A stretch of 64,000 bases of DNA, from assembly GCA_018266295.1 (NCBI GenBank), contig JAFEAQ010000004.1:558001-622000 (forward strand), in the 5' to 3' direction. The notes under the pieces were generated by a model that saw nothing but the letters and a program-made list of their open reading frames with translations, was not told where the DNA came from and did no database searches. The stretch is from Bdellovibrionales bacterium. Its GTDB lineage: Bacteria > Bdellovibrionota > Bdellovibrionia > Bdellovibrionales > Bdellovibrionaceae. Position numbers and translations under genes: made by a program. Positions 19,038 to 27,811 of the stretch are shown here, piece after piece. The first letter of the stretch is position 1, and each line of letters begins with the position of its first letter.

Positions 19038-20129
19038 ATGAGCGAAAACAAACCCCTCATTTGTATCGTTGATGACGACACCTTACAAAGTGAAGCGCTA
19101 GCTGATATTTTGATCTCTGAAAATTTTCGGGTGATCAACTTTCCGTCGGCAAGCGCATTTCTAAATGCACCTGAGTCCTTTCCAAATTATGATCTTGTGA
19201 TTTCAGATATCAATATGCCGGGAGCTTCGGGTTTTGATCTTTGTCGGGCTTTGCGAGACTCGGCTTCTTTGATTCGCCTTCCGGTGATTTTAATTACGGG
19301 TTCAGATCCGAGTGTTGATCGCGTTCAAGGTGTTGAAGCCGGTGCTGATGAGTTCATCGGTAAACCTTTTGAGGTTCGTCACTTACTTGCAAAGATCCGC
19401 TCTTTATTAAGTATTCGTGAGCGCGAAGTGCTGCGATTGAAAGAACTGGAGACCTCCAAAGATTTAAATATCGAATTAGGTCGCTTTGTTTCGCCAAATA
19501 TTGCTCGTCGTCTTGGTTTTGCGGATCATCAGGGAATTCTGCGGCCTCATCGTGCGGAGGTGACGGTTTTATTTGTGGATCTGAGAAGGTTTACTGCGTT
19601 TTCGGAAAAAGTTGAGCCGGAAGAAGTGCTAGAAGTTTTGCATGACTATTATACCGCTGTTGGTACAGCGGCGGTAAAATATAAGGGAACTCTCAGTCAC
19701 TTAGCTGGTGACGGAATTATGGTTTTCTTTAATGATCCAGAGCCGGTCAAAGATCATCGCGAAGTGGCCATTCATATGGCGCTTGAGGCGCGAGAGGCTC
19801 TCAATCAGCACAAAAAAATTTGGGATGAGAGAAACTACGATATCGATTTTGGTATTGGCATTAGCGAAGGTTACGCGACTATCGGCGGGATTGGGTTTGA
19901 ACAATTCTCACAATACACCGTTATTGGAACAGTAAGCAATTTTGCGTCGCGATTGAGTGACGTTGCAACAGACGGACAGGTTTTGATTTCTCATCGCTTT
20001 CTGTCTCGAGTGAAAAACATGGATTGTGTGACAATGCCACTGGGGCAGGTGAACTTAAAAGGAATTGAAAAGCCTGTATCTATCTATAATGTTCTATCGG
20101 TTCACGGCTCAGCCCGCTTGGCGGGCTAA
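19038..20129 (+). CDS. Response regulator with class III adenylate/guanylate cyclase domain
   Basis: 363 residues. Receiver domain at 1-125 (phospho-Asp at about 57 in ISDINMPG, Lys in GKPF), a coiled-coil-like connector at about 125-150, and a class III cyclase domain at about 170-360. Metal Asp residues are present (Asp181 in FVDLRRF, Asp225 in AGDG), as are the base-contact Thr294 (QYTVIG), transition-state Asn301 and Arg305. The usual Lys four residues before Asp225 is His221. Nucleotide-cyclase activity controlled by phosphorylation is the likely role, making cAMP or cGMP; the His leaves specificity open. ATG 19038 follows GGAA; ATG 19026 is possible. Confidence 0.9.
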   Translation: MSENKPLICIVDDDTLQSEALADILISENFRVINFPSASAFLNAPESFPNYDLVISDINMPGASGFDLCRALRDSASLIRLPVILITGSDPSVDRVQGVEAGADEFIGKPFEVRHLLAKIRSLLSIREREVLRLKELETSKDLNIELGRFVSPNIARRLGFADHQGILRPHRAEVTVLFVDLRRFTAFSEKVEPEEVLEVLHDYYTAVGTAAVKYKGTLSHLAGDGIMVFFNDPEPVKDHREVAIHMALEAREALNQHKKIWDERNYDIDFGIGISEGYATIGGIGFEQFSQYTVIGTVSNFASRLSDVATDGQVLISHRFLSRVKNMDCVTMPLGQVNLKGIEKPVSIYNVLSVHGSARLAG

Positions 20130-20177
20130 GCGCTGATTTATCCGCTGTTTTTTATTGGTCGCCCGAGAACCGGTTGA

Positions 20178-20429
20178 TATCGAGCGGTAAGTCGTTTTTT
20201 CGGTCTAAATATTGGGACCCGGACTGCTAAAGGTGAACCAGACTTCACGCCGGCTGTTTTTGTCTATGTCGATGAGGGAGTTTTAATTGGAAGGATCCCG
20301 ACCGCGCCGTATCAGCTTTTGTTGGATACTAAAAAGTTAAGAAACGGCCGGCACCAGCTTTATGGCGTCCTTTATGGGGTCTCCGCGACGGTAGACTCCA
20401 ATAAGATTTATATTCATGTAAAGAACTAG
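20178..20429 (+). pseudogene. Remnant of an Ig-like-domain protein (no start codon)
   Basis: An open frame of 83 codons runs from after a TGA at 20175 to a TAG at 20427-20429, with no ATG, GTG or TTG. The translation has the look of a bacterial Ig-like module (VFVYVDEGVLIGRIPTAPY, then LLLDTKKLRNGRHQLYG, and a final strand NKIYIHVKN). Such modules occur at the C-terminus of secreted glycosidases and adhesins. The 5' part of the gene is gone, so it is most likely a decayed gene end. The rest of the 20130-20470 gap holds nothing else I recognise. Confidence 0.55.
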
Positions 20430-20470
20430 TACGTCTGTCGCGCGCATCAACGACATGTCGGTGATGCGAC

Positions 20471-21214
20471 CTAATTGTTCAGAGCGCCGGCTTGAATCCA
20501 GTCGTAGAGAGCTTTTTTATCTTGATCACTGACGACTCGTCCTTGTGGCATACGTCCGTCAGAAACCACGCCATAAAGCAGGCTTTGATTCGCGTTGCCT
20601 TTAACGATAATTTTTAAGAAGTCATTATAGGTTTTCAGTGTATATCCACCGGCATTGCCGTGGCATCCAGCGCACGTTGATAGGAAGCTGTTGTAGAGAT
20701 ACGAGTATGTGGCCATTGAAGGCGTCGCTGTCGGAGTAGGTGTTGGCGTTTGTTTCGGGGTCGGAGTTGCCGTAGGAGCTGGTGTTGGCGTCATGACCGG
20801 AGTTGGGCTTGGGGTTGATGTTGGCAAAGACATAATCCAATCTGCAATCACCCGTTGCTGGTCGGAAGGGAGCATTGCCAAAGGAGGCATGTTTCCTAAA
20901 GCGATACGTTGATAGATCAGTGAACTGTTAGGATTCCCAGGGACCACATAGCGAGAAGCTGCAATTTTATTGAGGTCATCAGCAAAAGAGAATCCTGTCC
21001 CAGAGGCATTCGAGCCCGCATGGCAAGAAACGCAGTTTTTTTCCATAATGATGAGAGCTTGAGATTTTAGATCGGCGCTGCCTAGATCCATCGCACCGGG
21101 GGAGCCGACGGTTTTTTCGACCATTTCGAAGCCGTTTCCGCAGTTTTGAAAGCCAATCAGCAAAGTCACAAGTATCAAGATTGTGACGACACCCTTTTGC
21201 AGGCCATAGCGCAT
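20471..21214 (-). CDS. Di-haem cytochrome c-type lipoprotein
   Basis: 247 residues. An N-terminal hydrophobic segment ends in LLIGFQNC, an atypical lipobox with acylation Cys25. Two cytochrome-c-like domains each have one CxxCH: CVSCH at about 61 and CAGCH at about 180. Met residues in NMPPLAM and DGRMPQGR are candidate axial ligands. The domains are joined by a Thr/Pro repeat linker at about 131-165 that looks extended and flexible. GGGGAGG precedes the ATG. It probably sits in the periplasmic face of a membrane and carries electrons, or senses or scavenges; partner unknown. Confidence 0.85.
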   Translation of the reverse strand: MRYGLQKGVVTILILVTLLIGFQNCGNGFEMVEKTVGSPGAMDLGSADLKSQALIIMEKNCVSCHAGSNASGTGFSFADDLNKIAASRYVVPGNPNSSLIYQRIALGNMPPLAMLPSDQQRVIADWIMSLPTSTPSPTPVMTPTPAPTATPTPKQTPTPTPTATPSMATYSYLYNSFLSTCAGCHGNAGGYTLKTYNDFLKIIVKGNANQSLLYGVVSDGRMPQGRVVSDQDKKALYDWIQAGALNN

Positions 21215-21338
21215 GGAATCCTCCCCACGAGATCTTTATTTATATTAATCTGAAGGTGATTTATTAAATAAAGGACTCGCAAGGATTTTCATTTTGAGTC
21301 AGGGGAGAAGACCTCTTTCCAAATATACGCTCAAATAT

Positions 21339-21373
21339 GTTGTCCATGTTTTTGTTTGTGCCACATGGACAAC
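21339..21373. repeat. 10-bp perfect inverted repeat downstream of the dehydrogenase
   Basis: GTTGTCCATG (21339-21348) and CATGGACAAC (21364-21373) flank a 15-base T-rich loop, between the haem-lipoprotein promoter region and the 3' end of the YahK-like gene. It could be a bidirectional terminator or a protein site; no clean T run follows on either strand. Confidence 0.5.
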
Positions 21374-21384
21374 GCCTGAACGAC

Positions 21385-22431
21385 TTAATTATTCAAAGAT
21401 TTCAAATCAATCACGAAGCGGTACTTGACGTCGGACTTGACCATACGATCATAAGCCTCGTTGATTTTCTGAATTGGAATCATCTCGATATCCGAGACAA
21501 TGTTATGGTCGCCACAGAAATCCAGCATTTCTTGGGTCTCTTGAATGCCGCCGATCAAAGAACCTGCGAGGCTTCTGCGACCCATGATTAAAGCGCCGGC
21601 GTGCAATTCTGGCGGCTTGTCTGGAAGACCGACCAACACCATTGTGGCATCCCGGCGAAGCAAACTCAGATAAAGATCGTAGTCATGCGGAGCTGAAACC
21701 GTATCAAGAATGAAATCAAAGGTGCCGGTGTGAGCTTTCATTTGTGCCAGATCCTTAGAGATCACCACTTCGTGAGCACCCAGGCGTTTTGCATCTTCGA
21801 CCTTCGAAGGCGAAGTGGTGAATACAACAACGTGTGCGCCCATCGCATTGGCGAGTTTAACACCCATGTGGCCAAGACCACCTAAACCAACAACTCCGAC
21901 TTTTTGTCCCTTGCTTACTTTCCAGTGACGGAGTGGAGAGTATGTTGTGATCCCCGCGCACAAAAGCGGAGCCACGGCCCCGAGATCGAGATTTTTTGGA
22001 ATTGAAAGACAGAACTCTTCACGAACAACAATCGAAGAGGAGTAGCCGCCGTAGGTAGGAGTGCCGTCTTTTTCTTTACTATTGTAAGTGCCGACGAAGC
22101 CGCGTTCACAGAACTGCTCAAGGCCTTCGCGGCAAGAGCGGCAGTCGAGGCAGGCGTCGACCATGCAACCCACACCGGCAAAATCACCGACTTTGAATTT
22201 TTTAACGTTGTTACCGACCGCAATAACTTTGCCGACGATCTCATGTCCCGGAACCATTGGGAATATTCCACGCCCCCATTCATCCCGTGCCTGGTGAACG
22301 TCGGAGTGGCAAACACCACAGTATTGAATTTCGATATGAACGTCATTCGCTCTGAGATCACGGCGCTCAAAAGAAAAAGGTGCAAGAGGGGCTTTAGCAG
22401 AAGGAGCAGCATAGGCTTTTGCTTTAAACAT
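21385..22431 (-). CDS. Zinc-dependent alcohol dehydrogenase (YahK/CAD-like aldehyde reductase)
   Basis: 348 residues, medium-chain dehydrogenase. Catalytic zinc ligands: Cys in YCGVCHSD and GHE in VPGHEIVG. Structural zinc Cys cluster in CLDCRSCREGLEQFC. Rossmann motif VGVVGLGGLGHMG binds NADP(H) or NAD(H). The sequence pattern matches YahK and cinnamyl-alcohol-dehydrogenase-like reductases that reduce broad aldehydes. GAGG lies upstream of the ATG. It diverges from the CapA-like gene. Detoxification of aldehydes is the likely role; substrate not determined. Confidence 0.93.
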   Translation of the reverse strand: MFKAKAYAAPSAKAPLAPFSFERRDLRANDVHIEIQYCGVCHSDVHQARDEWGRGIFPMVPGHEIVGKVIAVGNNVKKFKVGDFAGVGCMVDACLDCRSCREGLEQFCERGFVGTYNSKEKDGTPTYGGYSSSIVVREEFCLSIPKNLDLGAVAPLLCAGITTYSPLRHWKVSKGQKVGVVGLGGLGHMGVKLANAMGAHVVVFTTSPSKVEDAKRLGAHEVVISKDLAQMKAHTGTFDFILDTVSAPHDYDLYLSLLRRDATMVLVGLPDKPPELHAGALIMGRRSLAGSLIGGIQETQEMLDFCGDHNIVSDIEMIPIQKINEAYDRMVKSDVKYRFVIDLKSLNN

Positions 22432-22549
22432 GAGATACCTCGCAGAAAATTAGATTGGAGGTTATTTCATAATATGGTCACTCAGAAATCAAGGCTCAGC
22501 ATAGTGTCCTATGTTAGATAGGTCTTCTTACGCAATCGAAGGAGCCCTT

Positions 22550-23677
22550 ATGCGCAATTTAGTTTTTGCACTAGCTTTGCTTTTGTCTCAAAACATTTTC
22601 GCGGCCCAAGACCTATCATTTGATGCAAACTGCCTACGGGCCAATGATCGTGCGACGATTTCTTTTGTAGGGGATATTCTGGTCCACAAGGCAATTTACG
22701 AATCAGTGGTTAAAAACTCAAAACGTTTTGCTAGCACGTGGAGGAGAACGATTCCCTATTTTGCCAAGGCCGATTTTTCTGTAGGAAATCTAGAGGGACC
22801 CGCCGCTATGGGTATCGATGCTAAGGGCAAAGATCATGGGGATATCGGCTTTGTCTATGACGGCGTTGTATACTCGGGCACGAATTTTGTCTTTAATTAT
22901 CATCCCCAGATACTCGCGGAACTGAATCAGTCGGGATTTGATCTGCTGACTGTGGCGAATAATCATTCGCTCGATCGCAGAAGTATTGGTATTGATCGCA
23001 CGCTGCAAGCGGCTGAAGTTTATAAGATGCCGACCATAGGGACGCGGATGTCAAAAGACACCAACGGTGATTTTCATCGGGTGATGGATATCAATCATAT
23101 TCGTGTGGCATTCATTAGCTGTACAGAAGCGACAAATGGAATGGCGGATCCAGCGAACCAAGTTCTTCGCTGTTACAACAACGAACAACTGATGAAAACG
23201 ATCAAAGATCTTTCATCGCGGTCAGACATTGATGCAGTGATCGTCTATCCGCATTGGGGAGAAGAGTACGAACCCGCACCGAATAAAAACCAAAAGATTT
23301 ATGCTCGAAAATACCTAGAAGCAGGCGCGACCGCGGTGATCGGTTCGCATCCACATGTCTTGCAGCCTTGGGAAACGTACCGCACAAAAGATGGCCGTGA
23401 AACACTCATCGCATATTCATTGGGGAATTTCCTCGCTGGCCAGCCCGGACTTGAAAAGCAAACAGGAGCAATTATTTACATGGGCCTAAGCAAAGAAGGT
23501 CCAGGAAAAGCAAAAATATTCGGAGTCGGATATACGCCGACATATCGTGATGGCTTTGAAATTTATCCTATTGAGTCTGGCGGCAAGACAGACGTGTTGA
23601 ATCATGCCGCTAAGTATTTCGGAACGAACGGACGCTTAGACTTAGCGACAACTCTTGAGCAAAAATTTTGCAATTAA
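22550..23677 (+). CDS. CapA/PgsA-like secreted metallophosphatase-fold protein
   Basis: 375 residues. Signal peptide MRNLVFALALLLSQNIFAA. The mature protein carries the CapA pattern: SFVGDILVHKAIYESV, VGNLEGPAA, LTVANNHSLDRR, VYPHWGEEYE and VIGSHPHVLQPWE, whose Asp/Asn/His residues form a metal site like calcineurin-type phosphatases. CapA/PgsA proteins take part in poly-gamma-glutamate or capsule handling, but many homologues lack a capsule operon, as here. ATG 22550 follows GAAGGAG; the longer frame from 22511 is unsupported. Confidence 0.9.
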   Translation: MRNLVFALALLLSQNIFAAQDLSFDANCLRANDRATISFVGDILVHKAIYESVVKNSKRFASTWRRTIPYFAKADFSVGNLEGPAAMGIDAKGKDHGDIGFVYDGVVYSGTNFVFNYHPQILAELNQSGFDLLTVANNHSLDRRSIGIDRTLQAAEVYKMPTIGTRMSKDTNGDFHRVMDINHIRVAFISCTEATNGMADPANQVLRCYNNEQLMKTIKDLSSRSDIDAVIVYPHWGEEYEPAPNKNQKIYARKYLEAGATAVIGSHPHVLQPWETYRTKDGRETLIAYSLGNFLAGQPGLEKQTGAIIYMGLSKEGPGKAKIFGVGYTPTYRDGFEIYPIESGGKTDVLNHAAKYFGTNGRLDLATTLEQKFCN

Positions 23678-23726
23678 ACAATCAGAGGTATAGCATGATT
23701 ATATAGCCATTAAAGGAAATATAATC

Positions 23727-24536
23727 ATGCAAAAGCTTCTCTTCATGAGCTTCATGCTCGGTCTTTCCCTGCGCAGCTTTGGCGCAGATATCTTACCAAA
23801 AGACTCTTCTCAAGATTTCAAATGTAAAGCGGAAGTACAGAAAGAACTCGAAAAAGTTTTCTCTGGAGTAAGCCCTGATTGGGAACGCACTGTGGACCCG
23901 AGCTTTGATACTCAAGCCTTCCGCACGCCGACAGCAAAAACCGGTGAGTGGTACGAGTTACAAATTAGCGAAAAAGAAACACCGAAGTTGTTTTTCTATT
24001 CGTCAGCAAAGAATTCCACATCTTCATGGAGCAAAACTTGTAAATTAGCGACGACGAAAAAGCCGGGTCTAGAATTTTTTAAGCTCACAGGTAACGACAA
24101 GTCTGAAATTTATGGCGATGCGGATCTCGCAAAGCTTATGGCAGATAAAAAGACGGCGATGATTTATATGTGGTCACCACGCATGGTGTACTCTGTGACT
24201 GAATTCACTCGTATGCGTGCGCTGGCTGAGAAAAGAAAAATGGAATTCGTTCCAGTTCTGGATCCGATGGTGGATATCAAAGAAGCACGTGCAGCTATGA
24301 AAAAGGCAGGCATTGATTTCCAAATTAAAACTGCGAACTCTCAGCGTGAGCCTTCGTCGATCGCTCTTTATAAGCGCATGAATTCGGTGGAGCTTTATAT
24401 GAGAAACGGTACGTTGCATTTCCCGACAGTTTTTGTAACGGCAAACGGTAAAATGCATTCTCGCCGTATTATCGGCGTAATGACAAACGATGGTATGAAT
24501 GCGTCCCTGGATGAAATGATGGGAGAACTCAAATGA
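23727..24536 (+). CDS. Secreted protein, possible thioredoxin-like fold, unknown function
   Basis: 269 residues with a signal peptide (MQKLLFMSFMLGLSLRSFG). The C-terminal half (about 135-265) reads like a thioredoxin fold without a CxxC: TAMIYMWSPRM at the active-site position and a cis-Pro-like TLHFPTVFV segment. TAAAGGA precedes the ATG. It overlaps the next gene by 4 bases (ATGA), so they form a pair. Fold assignment is inference from the motif order. Confidence 0.7.
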   Translation: MQKLLFMSFMLGLSLRSFGADILPKDSSQDFKCKAEVQKELEKVFSGVSPDWERTVDPSFDTQAFRTPTAKTGEWYELQISEKETPKLFFYSSAKNSTSSWSKTCKLATTKKPGLEFFKLTGNDKSEIYGDADLAKLMADKKTAMIYMWSPRMVYSVTEFTRMRALAEKRKMEFVPVLDPMVDIKEARAAMKKAGIDFQIKTANSQREPSSIALYKRMNSVELYMRNGTLHFPTVFVTANGKMHSRRIIGVMTNDGMNASLDEMMGELK

Positions 24537-25735
24537 AGTACTTAATTACAAGCCTTGTTGTGGCTTTCACAGCTCAGAATGGTTTTGCGAAGTGCGTTCC
24601 GGCGAACGAGTATGTCCCATTCATCGGTCAGGCGGCAAAGCCCGATGCCAGTGGTACAGTTCCGGTGGGTATGTATTCTCGAATTAGCCCTGATGGTCGC
24701 TTTATCATGCGTTCCTTCTCAGGCAGCGGCCTTAGCACTGTAACTTTGATGGAAATCCAGAAGCAAGCGGATGGCACAAAGGGCGCAAGAGCTTACGAGA
24801 CGGATTTCAATAACGAAGCTTTTCCGATTCAAGGGACCTGGCGCTTTCTTTCGGACTTAGACGGATCTCACTATCGTGTTGGCGATATTGTTCGCGATCA
24901 GAAAAATGCAAAACGTCAGTTCAAGGGCGGAATTTCAGGATTCTATACAGCGGCAGCTGAAATGCCGGGTGCGACCGATGCCAAAATCGAGATTCGTTCC
25001 TTGTCTTGGCCAAATTCAAATTCTAACGGTGGCCATGGAATGAATGACACTCAAGGTGTTGGACAGTTGACCAATGAGATTATTACGGTAAAGAAAAACT
25101 CTGACGGTTCCTATGACAAAGTAGATTCCAGCAAAGTGTTTTCAATGTGCGACAACCTTCGCAAGACTGATGGGTCGACATTCTCATTGCCGATGATTTC
25201 GACGAATGGATCTGAGTTCTCAGCTCTTCCGCAGAATCCAAAAGACCGCCGTATGACGATAAGAGTTTATAAATTCGGCGCAGACAATAAAGAATGTATT
25301 CCTTCCGATGACCTCAATGTGCCGGCATCCAAAGCGATCTTTGGCTTTCCGCAAACAGGTAAGTCAGCTCCTTTGGTATTTATGTCGAACTCGGTGATTA
25401 ACGGCCAAGCTTTGTATGGTATTCACCTCTATGACCGTGATTTGAAACGCACATTCTTCCTAGGGGATCGTACTAAGTGGGTCAGTGCCGATGCTTTTCC
25501 AGGCATGACTCGAGATGGTCGTGTGGTCTACGGAGCGAAATGGAAAGACTGCGGAACTTGCGCCGAGAGAACGGGTTACGTTATTACAGACTTCTATCAA
25601 TCCGAAGATGTGAAGAAGTTCCGTCAGGCTTACCCGGACCAGGCAAAGAGCCTCAAGCAGTGCGTGACTGAAGAGGAGGTCGCGAAAGTAGAAGCGGAGC
25701 AAGCTGCTATGTATGGATTATCACAAAGCAAATAA
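24533..25735 (+). CDS. Secreted beta-propeller-like protein, unknown function
   Basis: 400 residues with a signal peptide ending GFAKC; the following Cys is not in a lipobox. Segments such as ISPDGRFIMRS and MTRDGRVVYGAKW resemble blades of TolB- or WD40-like propellers. A CGTC motif lies near the C-terminus (KDCGTCAERTG), suggesting a disulfide or thiol site. It is translationally coupled to the upstream secreted protein, whose thioredoxin-like fold lacks that motif. The pair may act together in the periplasm. No family name recognised. Confidence 0.7.
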   Translation: MKYLITSLVVAFTAQNGFAKCVPANEYVPFIGQAAKPDASGTVPVGMYSRISPDGRFIMRSFSGSGLSTVTLMEIQKQADGTKGARAYETDFNNEAFPIQGTWRFLSDLDGSHYRVGDIVRDQKNAKRQFKGGISGFYTAAAEMPGATDAKIEIRSLSWPNSNSNGGHGMNDTQGVGQLTNEIITVKKNSDGSYDKVDSSKVFSMCDNLRKTDGSTFSLPMISTNGSEFSALPQNPKDRRMTIRVYKFGADNKECIPSDDLNVPASKAIFGFPQTGKSAPLVFMSNSVINGQALYGIHLYDRDLKRTFFLGDRTKWVSADAFPGMTRDGRVVYGAKWKDCGTCAERTGYVITDFYQSEDVKKFRQAYPDQAKSLKQCVTEEEVAKVEAEQAAMYGLSQSK

Positions 25736-25786
25736 GCCCCGTCAGTTTTCCAGTGGAAGTCCTTTCCATGTTTTGATATAGTTATG

Positions 25787-25811
25787 GATGTCGGGCTCTG
25801 AACCCGACATC
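25787..25811 (+). terminator. Hairpin after the secreted pair
   Basis: GATGTCGGG (25787-25795) pairs perfectly with CCCGACATC (25803-25811) around a 7-base loop. The T run is poor (TTATG), so termination may be weak or factor-aided. Confidence 0.5.
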
Positions 25812-25913
25812 TTATGAAATAACTAAGTCTCTCCAGACACTCTTTTATTCAATTACTTACATCAGAATATGATGGTTCGAACCTTATGAGATTCGGCCTT
25901 AAGAGGTTTAGTT

Positions 25914-27452
25914 ATGCTAACAGCAAAAGCGTTAGGCTATGCGCTGCCCGAGGGGCGTGCGCTCTTTCAAAATTTAAATTTTACGATCGAAAACAAGAAG
26001 TACGGACTTGTTGGAATCAACGGCGTAGGTAAAAGCACGCTCGTCAAAATTCTCGGCGGAGTCTTGGAGCCGTCGAGTGGTCAGCTAATTGGCGCCACTC
26101 GTGGAGTCTATTTGCCTCAGTGGGAGGACCGGCCCGAGATGACTGCGGGGGAATACCTTGTGGATATCTGGGAAGGCACTGAAGCCACTCTTCGCGAGTC
26201 CTTGCTGAAAGATCTTGATCTTGCAAAGCCTTTGGCGGTTCTCAGCGGAGGGCAGTGGATGCGAGTGCGTCTGCTCCGAGCCTTGGCGCACGCAGGTGAT
26301 TTGCTGATTCTCGATGAGCCAACGAATGATTTAGATCGCGAATCCCGTAAAGGTCTTTATCATTTTGTGCAAACATACACTGGCGGTTTGCTGATAATTA
26401 GTCATGATCGTGAACTGCTTGAGTATGTTGACGAGATTTGGGAGCTCACCAATCAAGGAATTTCTGTCTATGGAGGCGGCTTTGATTTTTATGAAGAAGC
26501 CAAAATAGGAGAGCGGGCTCTACTTGCGGAAAGGATTGATACCGCTCGTAGAGAAAAGAAAAAACAAGAGCGTGAACATATCGAGAAACTCGATCGGCAG
26601 GCCAAGCGGACACGCCTTGCTGAGAAGAAAGCTCCGGATATGGGAATCCCGAAAATTATTCTGGGTGGCCGCAAACGCCAAGCCCAGGTGACCGCCGGAA
26701 AAATCCATTCCGCAGAACAAGAGCGCGACCAACAAAGAGCCGCAGAGTTTCAACAGCTTTTAGAAAAGCAAAAGCAGTCTTCAGAGATTCGCTTAGATTT
26801 TTCTTTAGGCACAAAACCGAAAGGCAAAGTGATTTTCAGTCTCGAAAATTTCAACTGTCGTTATGTCGGTCAAGAATCGATGCTGTGGCAACAGCCCATC
26901 ACTCTGACTTTGTATGCGGGTGATCGCCTCAATATTCGTGGCGGTAATGGCACTGGAAAATCAACTCTGCTGAAGATTTTGACCGGGGTACTCGCATCTG
27001 AAAAATGCGAGCGGTATGGTCATGTTTCCGAGATCCTACGAAAATATGTTTATCTCGATCAGAACTATAATCTGCTAGATAACAAACAAAATATTATAGA
27101 GAGTCTTCTTGAAGACTGCCGCTATGATCAAACTGAGGCGAGAAATCGTCTTGCAGATTATGGTTTTACCGGCGACAGCGTTTTCAAGTCCATCGGTGTT
27201 TTAAGTGGCGGTGAAAGGCTAAGGTTGTGCTTAGCGAAGCTAGCATTCAGTTTAAAGACGCCAGAGGTATGGATCCTGGATGAACCGACCAACAATCTGG
27301 ATCTTGATAGCTTAGCGGTTTTAGAGGCCGCTTTGAGAGAGTACGACGGCACTCTCATCATCGTCAGTCATGATGAGAGATTCATAGAAAGAATCTCCTG
27401 CGGACAATGGCTACAGTTGGTGTCAGCACAAAAAGATCGAAGTGATTTATGA
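25914..27452 (+). CDS. ABC-F family ATPase
   Basis: 512 residues, two ABC domains and no membrane segments. First domain: Walker A GINGVGKST, signature LSGGQWMR, Walker B LLILDEPTNDLD. Second: GGNGTGKST, LSGGERLR, VWILDEPTNNLD. A charged helical linker (about 200-285) joins them, as in translation-acting ABC-F proteins that enter the ribosomal E site. It may protect or rescue stalled ribosomes or confer antibiotic resistance; the subfamily cannot be fixed by eye. The ATG follows AGAGG. Confidence 0.93.
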   Translation: MLTAKALGYALPEGRALFQNLNFTIENKKYGLVGINGVGKSTLVKILGGVLEPSSGQLIGATRGVYLPQWEDRPEMTAGEYLVDIWEGTEATLRESLLKDLDLAKPLAVLSGGQWMRVRLLRALAHAGDLLILDEPTNDLDRESRKGLYHFVQTYTGGLLIISHDRELLEYVDEIWELTNQGISVYGGGFDFYEEAKIGERALLAERIDTARREKKKQEREHIEKLDRQAKRTRLAEKKAPDMGIPKIILGGRKRQAQVTAGKIHSAEQERDQQRAAEFQQLLEKQKQSSEIRLDFSLGTKPKGKVIFSLENFNCRYVGQESMLWQQPITLTLYAGDRLNIRGGNGTGKSTLLKILTGVLASEKCERYGHVSEILRKYVYLDQNYNLLDNKQNIIESLLEDCRYDQTEARNRLADYGFTGDSVFKSIGVLSGGERLRLCLAKLAFSLKTPEVWILDEPTNNLDLDSLAVLEAALREYDGTLIIVSHDERFIERISCGQWLQLVSAQKDRSDL

Positions 27453-27525
27453 TATTTTGCTAGTATGATTGTTAAGGTCTAGAATGTAGTGAGTCATAAA
27501 TGACTGTTCGATATCAAATTGAAAC

Positions 27526-27593
27526 AGTTCATATTTAACAGGGGACGAGAATGAACGCATTCGGAGTCAGCATTCATAAATTAGTTCATATTT
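27526..27593 (+). repeat. Direct repeat AGTTCATATTT (two copies) upstream of the XRE gene
   Basis: The 11-base word occurs at 27526-27536 and 27583-27593, about 57 bases apart, in the AT-rich 360-base gap before the XRE regulator. A tiny ORF lies between and across the second copy. These may be binding sites for the regulator; nothing else is recognised in the gap. Confidence 0.4.
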
Positions 27594-27610
27594 TTGTAAA
27601 GAGTCTTTAA
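27551..27610 (+). CDS. Possible 19-residue small ORF
   Basis: ATG 27551 follows GGGGACGAGA, a fair ribosome binding site, and encodes 19 residues (MNAFGVSIHKLVHIFVKSL) before TAA. The hydrophobic-basic pattern could form a short amphipathic helix. There is no homology evidence; chance is a real alternative. Confidence 0.25.
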   Translation: MNAFGVSIHKLVHIFVKSL

Positions 27611-27811
27611 CAGCGCCTCTGATTTTCGGCATAAATTCCAACAAATTTATGATTAAAAATCGGTTTTAGCAACAGGCGCGAGAATTATTCGGATTGTTTT
27701 AAAATTACGGTAAAATTCACTCGGACGGGATTTTATTGATAAGTAAACGGGCGTAAACTTGTAGTTGATTGTTGGTTGATGATGATGAACGTAAAGCAAG
27801 GATGGTGAAAG

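Noticed and set aside
20709-20830. Tandem ACTCC/GGTGTT-type repeats
   Set aside because: They encode the Thr/Pro linker of the di-haem lipoprotein; the same applies to 35070-35180 in the glycosidase lipoprotein.
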